From a bacterium (lineage in GTDB: Bacteria > Hydrothermota > UBA3072 > B12-G15), in contig QNDZ01000075.1 in assembly GCA_003646055.1 (NCBI GenBank), positions 1 through 7,997 on the forward strand: a stretch of 7,997 bases of DNA, read 5' to 3'. Shown here piece by piece: positions 6,342-7,997 of the stretch (positions within the stretch are counted from its first letter, which is position 1; each line of letters begins with the position of its first letter). Under the pieces are notes generated by a model, which saw only the letters and a list, made by a program, of their open reading frames with translations, did no database searches and had not been told where the DNA came from. The position numbers and the translations under genes are program-made.

Positions 6342-7242
6342 ATATCTTACTGAGAACCCTTATAACATTTCTGTAAAAAATCTTCTCAACCTCTCTTCTG
6401 GAAAAACCTGCTGAAAACAACCTCTCCTTCACCAGTATGAGGTTTGCAGGTGTGTTTAATCCTTCAGGTGTTGATGAGATACCATCAAAGTCAGAACCAA
6501 GTGCTACAAAGTCAACCCCTGCAATATCAACCATATACTTTATATGCTCAACCAGTTTCTCAATACTACAGGTTGAATTTCCCGAAAGGAAGAAGGGGTA
6601 AAAGTTCACACCTATAACCCCACCTGTCCCGGCAATCTCTTTTATCTGATAATCTTTAAGATTTCTGTGATGTGGATTGAGGGAATAAACACATGAATGG
6701 CTGGCAATAACAGGACCCTTTGTTATGGAAAGCATATCCTTAAAGGTATCTTCGGATGCATGGGATACATCAGGAAGAATCCTCCTTCCTTCAAGCCATT
6801 TTATCAGTTTCCTCCCCTCCAGAGTGAGCCCTCCCCCATCATCCTTTGAACTTCCAGCATACCTGTTGGAATGGTTATGCACAATTGTAACATACCTGAC
6901 ACCCAGTGAGACTGCCCAATCCCTGTTTCCGGGAATGTCAAGTATTTCAGCATCCTCAACACATGGTATTGCAATAACATTATTTTCAGAAAACTCATTG
7001 ATTATTATCTCGGGTGTTTTCCCATGAATAAATCCATGGTCTTTGAGCAACCCCCTGAATCTATCCAGTTCCTTGAAGAGAAATGGTTTCGTTTTCTTTT
7101 CTGGTGGGAGAAATATTGCAAAGAACTGCGCTCTAACAGGTGAACTTTTCAGTATTTCAGGTGATGTTACACAATCCTTTCTGCAGGAAAGATAATCGGA
7201 ATGAAGGTCAATTGCAGGAATAAAATCACTTTCTGATAACAT
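6340..7242 (-). CDS. M19-family metallodipeptidase (membrane/renal dipeptidase family)
   Basis: This 300-residue protein has the ordered metal-binding motifs of peptidase family M19: HSD (H14, D16), the bridging glutamate E96 in CVEDAE, H161 in DVSHAS, H182 in ASHSCVYSL, and D251 in LGSDFDG; HRNLKD (192-197) and GVIGVNF (208-214) are also typical. Family members are zinc enzymes that cleave dipeptides, often with D-amino acids at the C-terminal position. It is short for the family (typically 320-400 residues) and has no signal peptide, so it should be cytoplasmic. The ATG overlaps the end of the ATPase D gene by 17 nt; an in-frame TGA four codons upstream excludes a longer ATG-started form. 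AAGG abuts the ATG, too close for a good Shine-Dalgarno, so coupling is likely. A peptide-recycling role is inferred; the substrate is unknown. Confidence 0.9.
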   Translation of the reverse strand: MLSESDFIPAIDLHSDYLSCRKDCVTSPEILKSSPVRAQFFAIFLPPEKKTKPFLFKELDRFRGLLKDHGFIHGKTPEIIINEFSENNVIAIPCVEDAEILDIPGNRDWAVSLGVRYVTIVHNHSNRYAGSSKDDGGGLTLEGRKLIKWLEGRRILPDVSHASEDTFKDMLSITKGPVIASHSCVYSLNPHHRNLKDYQIKEIAGTGGVIGVNFYPFFLSGNSTCSIEKLVEHIKYMVDIAGVDFVALGSDFDGISSTPEGLNTPANLILVKERLFSAGFSRREVEKIFYRNVIRVLSKI

Positions 7243-7843
7243 CCTTGATTCTCATAAGACGGGAAATATTTCCCCTCTCCATCTCGGAGAGTTTCATGTA
7301 AATTGTCTTTATTGCCTCCTCAATGTCAGGTATGAGTATAAATTCAAGGGCATTCACCCTTCTCCTTGTCCTTGCCATTTCTTCAGAGAGTAGAATTATT
7401 GCCCTCTCCTTCTCAGCAAGTTTTATCATCTTCTCAAATACTGCATGAAGATTTTCAAGGGCAAGGTCCATCTCTCCAGATGTATTCAGAAAACCATAAG
7501 AAGTCAATAAACCCTCAAATTCGCTTTCATAAACAGGTATCTTCACATTCATTACGCTCCTTCTTGCCTCTGTAATGGAGAAGGTTGATGTGCTTATCAT
7601 GAAGGCATCCTCTATGTACATGGGTTCAGTTACTGCCCTTGCCAGAACAAACCTTTTCATCGCCTTGATTAACTCATCCTCAACCTCACGCCTCATCTGC
7701 ATCACTTCTTTGATTAAATCCTGCAATACCCTGAGGAGTTCATCCTGCTTATCCTTGAGTAACTTGTGACCCCTTCTGGCAAGGCCCAGTTTTTTCTTCT
7801 GGTTCAGAAGCTCCATTCTTGTTGCAGAAACCTGCTTCCTCAT
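7226..7843 (-). CDS. atpD: V/A-type ATPase subunit D
   Basis: The 205-residue product is the central-stalk subunit D, which forms with subunit F the rotor that couples the catalytic A3B3 head to the membrane ring. The start matches the family signature: S-A-T-R-M-E-L-L followed by [21 protein letters not shown], with the invariant GHKLLKDK (25-32 region). The ends (about 1-65 and 125-200) are long helices expected to pair as an antiparallel coiled coil, with the usual central variable part between. Length is typical. Its ATG overlaps the subunit B stop as ATGA, and the M19 gene overlaps its 3' end. In A/V-type operons D commonly follows B and ends the cluster, which fits. The cluster may pump H+ or Na+; the ring subunit needed to tell is outside the window. 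Confidence 0.95.
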   Translation of the reverse strand: MRKQVSATRMELLNQKKKLGLARRGHKLLKDKQDELLRVLQDLIKEVMQMRREVEDELIKAMKRFVLARAVTEPMYIEDAFMISTSTFSITEARRSVMNVKIPVYESEFEGLLTSYGFLNTSGEMDLALENLHAVFEKMIKLAEKERAIILLSEEMARTRRRVNALEFILIPDIEEAIKTIYMKLSEMERGNISRLMRIKDVIRK

Positions 7844-7997
7844 CTCTCACCCTTCTTAAACTTCTCGTAGTACCTATTCAGGTATTCCTCTCTTATCCTC
7901 TTGAGTTCTGTCCTCGGGAACATGGAGAGAAGTTCCCATCCAAGATTCAGTGTATCCTCAATACTCCTGTCCTCATACTCTCCCTGACTTATGTATC
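7840..7997 (-). CDS. atpB: V/A-type ATPase subunit B, C-terminal fragment (runs off the window)
   Basis: The last 51 codons plus stop of a gene entering from the right edge read [11 protein letters not shown], then [20 protein letters not shown], then [12 protein letters not shown] and a charged tail. The pattern '[31 protein letters not shown]' is the well-known C-terminus of the non-catalytic B subunit of V/A-type ATPases. The stop TGA (7842-7840) overlaps the ATG of subunit D. The rest of the protein, including its nucleotide-binding domain, is outside the window. It was too short to be listed by an ORF caller with a length cut-off, but the homology and the gene order leave little doubt. 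Confidence 0.93.
   Translation of the reverse strand, partial: YISQGEYEDRSIEDTLNLGWELLSMFPRTELKRIREEYLNRYYEKFKKGER

Noticed and set aside
6278..6376. GTG-started frame of 32 codons beginning inside the orphan Shine-Dalgarno
   Set aside because: The start codon is part of the Shine-Dalgarno itself, the frame runs through the terminator hairpin and into the convergent gene, and the peptide has no recognisable features.

Overview
The window reads as part of a bacterial genome of moderate-to-low GC, with tightly packed genes and Shine-Dalgarno sites of the AGGAGG type. A V/A-type ATPase operon, a β-barrel domain with the NPAGLG signature and very short signal sequences together suggest an uncultured, anaerobic or thermophilic Gram-negative lineage, for example a WOR-3/TA06/Hydrothermae-like member of the wider FCB group. 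This placement is inference from gene content only; no rRNA or marker gene is present to fix it.

Positions 35-6341 look like one plus-strand transcription unit. It starts at a near-consensus housekeeping promoter (TTGACA, 17-nt spacer, TAAAAT) and ends at a strong 11-bp hairpin followed by six T. It carries seven genes with gaps of 2-24 nt or short overlaps: an unrecognised lipoprotein, a HisC-type aminotransferase, a small zinc-ribbon/coiled-coil protein, a tandem-domain SppA peptidase fused to an N-terminal outer-membrane-barrel-like domain, an ECF sigma factor, a membrane-anchored ZAS-type anti-sigma factor, and an HtrA/DegS-like protein with a PDZ domain.

The most interesting part is the envelope-stress-like block at 2119-6249. 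The HtrA-like protein appears to have lost all three catalytic residues (His to Met53, Asp to Gly82, Ser to Asn143) but keeps the fold motifs and the PDZ domain. A good match to an extracytoplasmic-function promoter (GGAACTT, 16-nt spacer, GTCTTC) sits across the sigma gene start, suggesting autoregulation. A plausible but untested model is that the sigma factor is held by the membrane anti-sigma factor, the PDZ pseudoprotease senses or binds envelope ligands or the anti-sigma tail, and SppA or an unlinked protease does the cutting.

From 6340 to the right edge the genes run convergently on the minus strand: the C-terminus of V/A-type ATPase subunit B, subunit D, and an M19 (membrane dipeptidase family) metallopeptidase. 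Each overlaps its upstream neighbour (3 nt for B-D, 17 nt for D-M19), so the peptidase is probably co-translated with the ATPase. The 90-nt region between the convergent genes holds the terminator and an orphan, unusually long Shine-Dalgarno-like sequence with no convincing gene after it. I see no tRNA, rRNA, CRISPR array, insertion sequence or attachment site.
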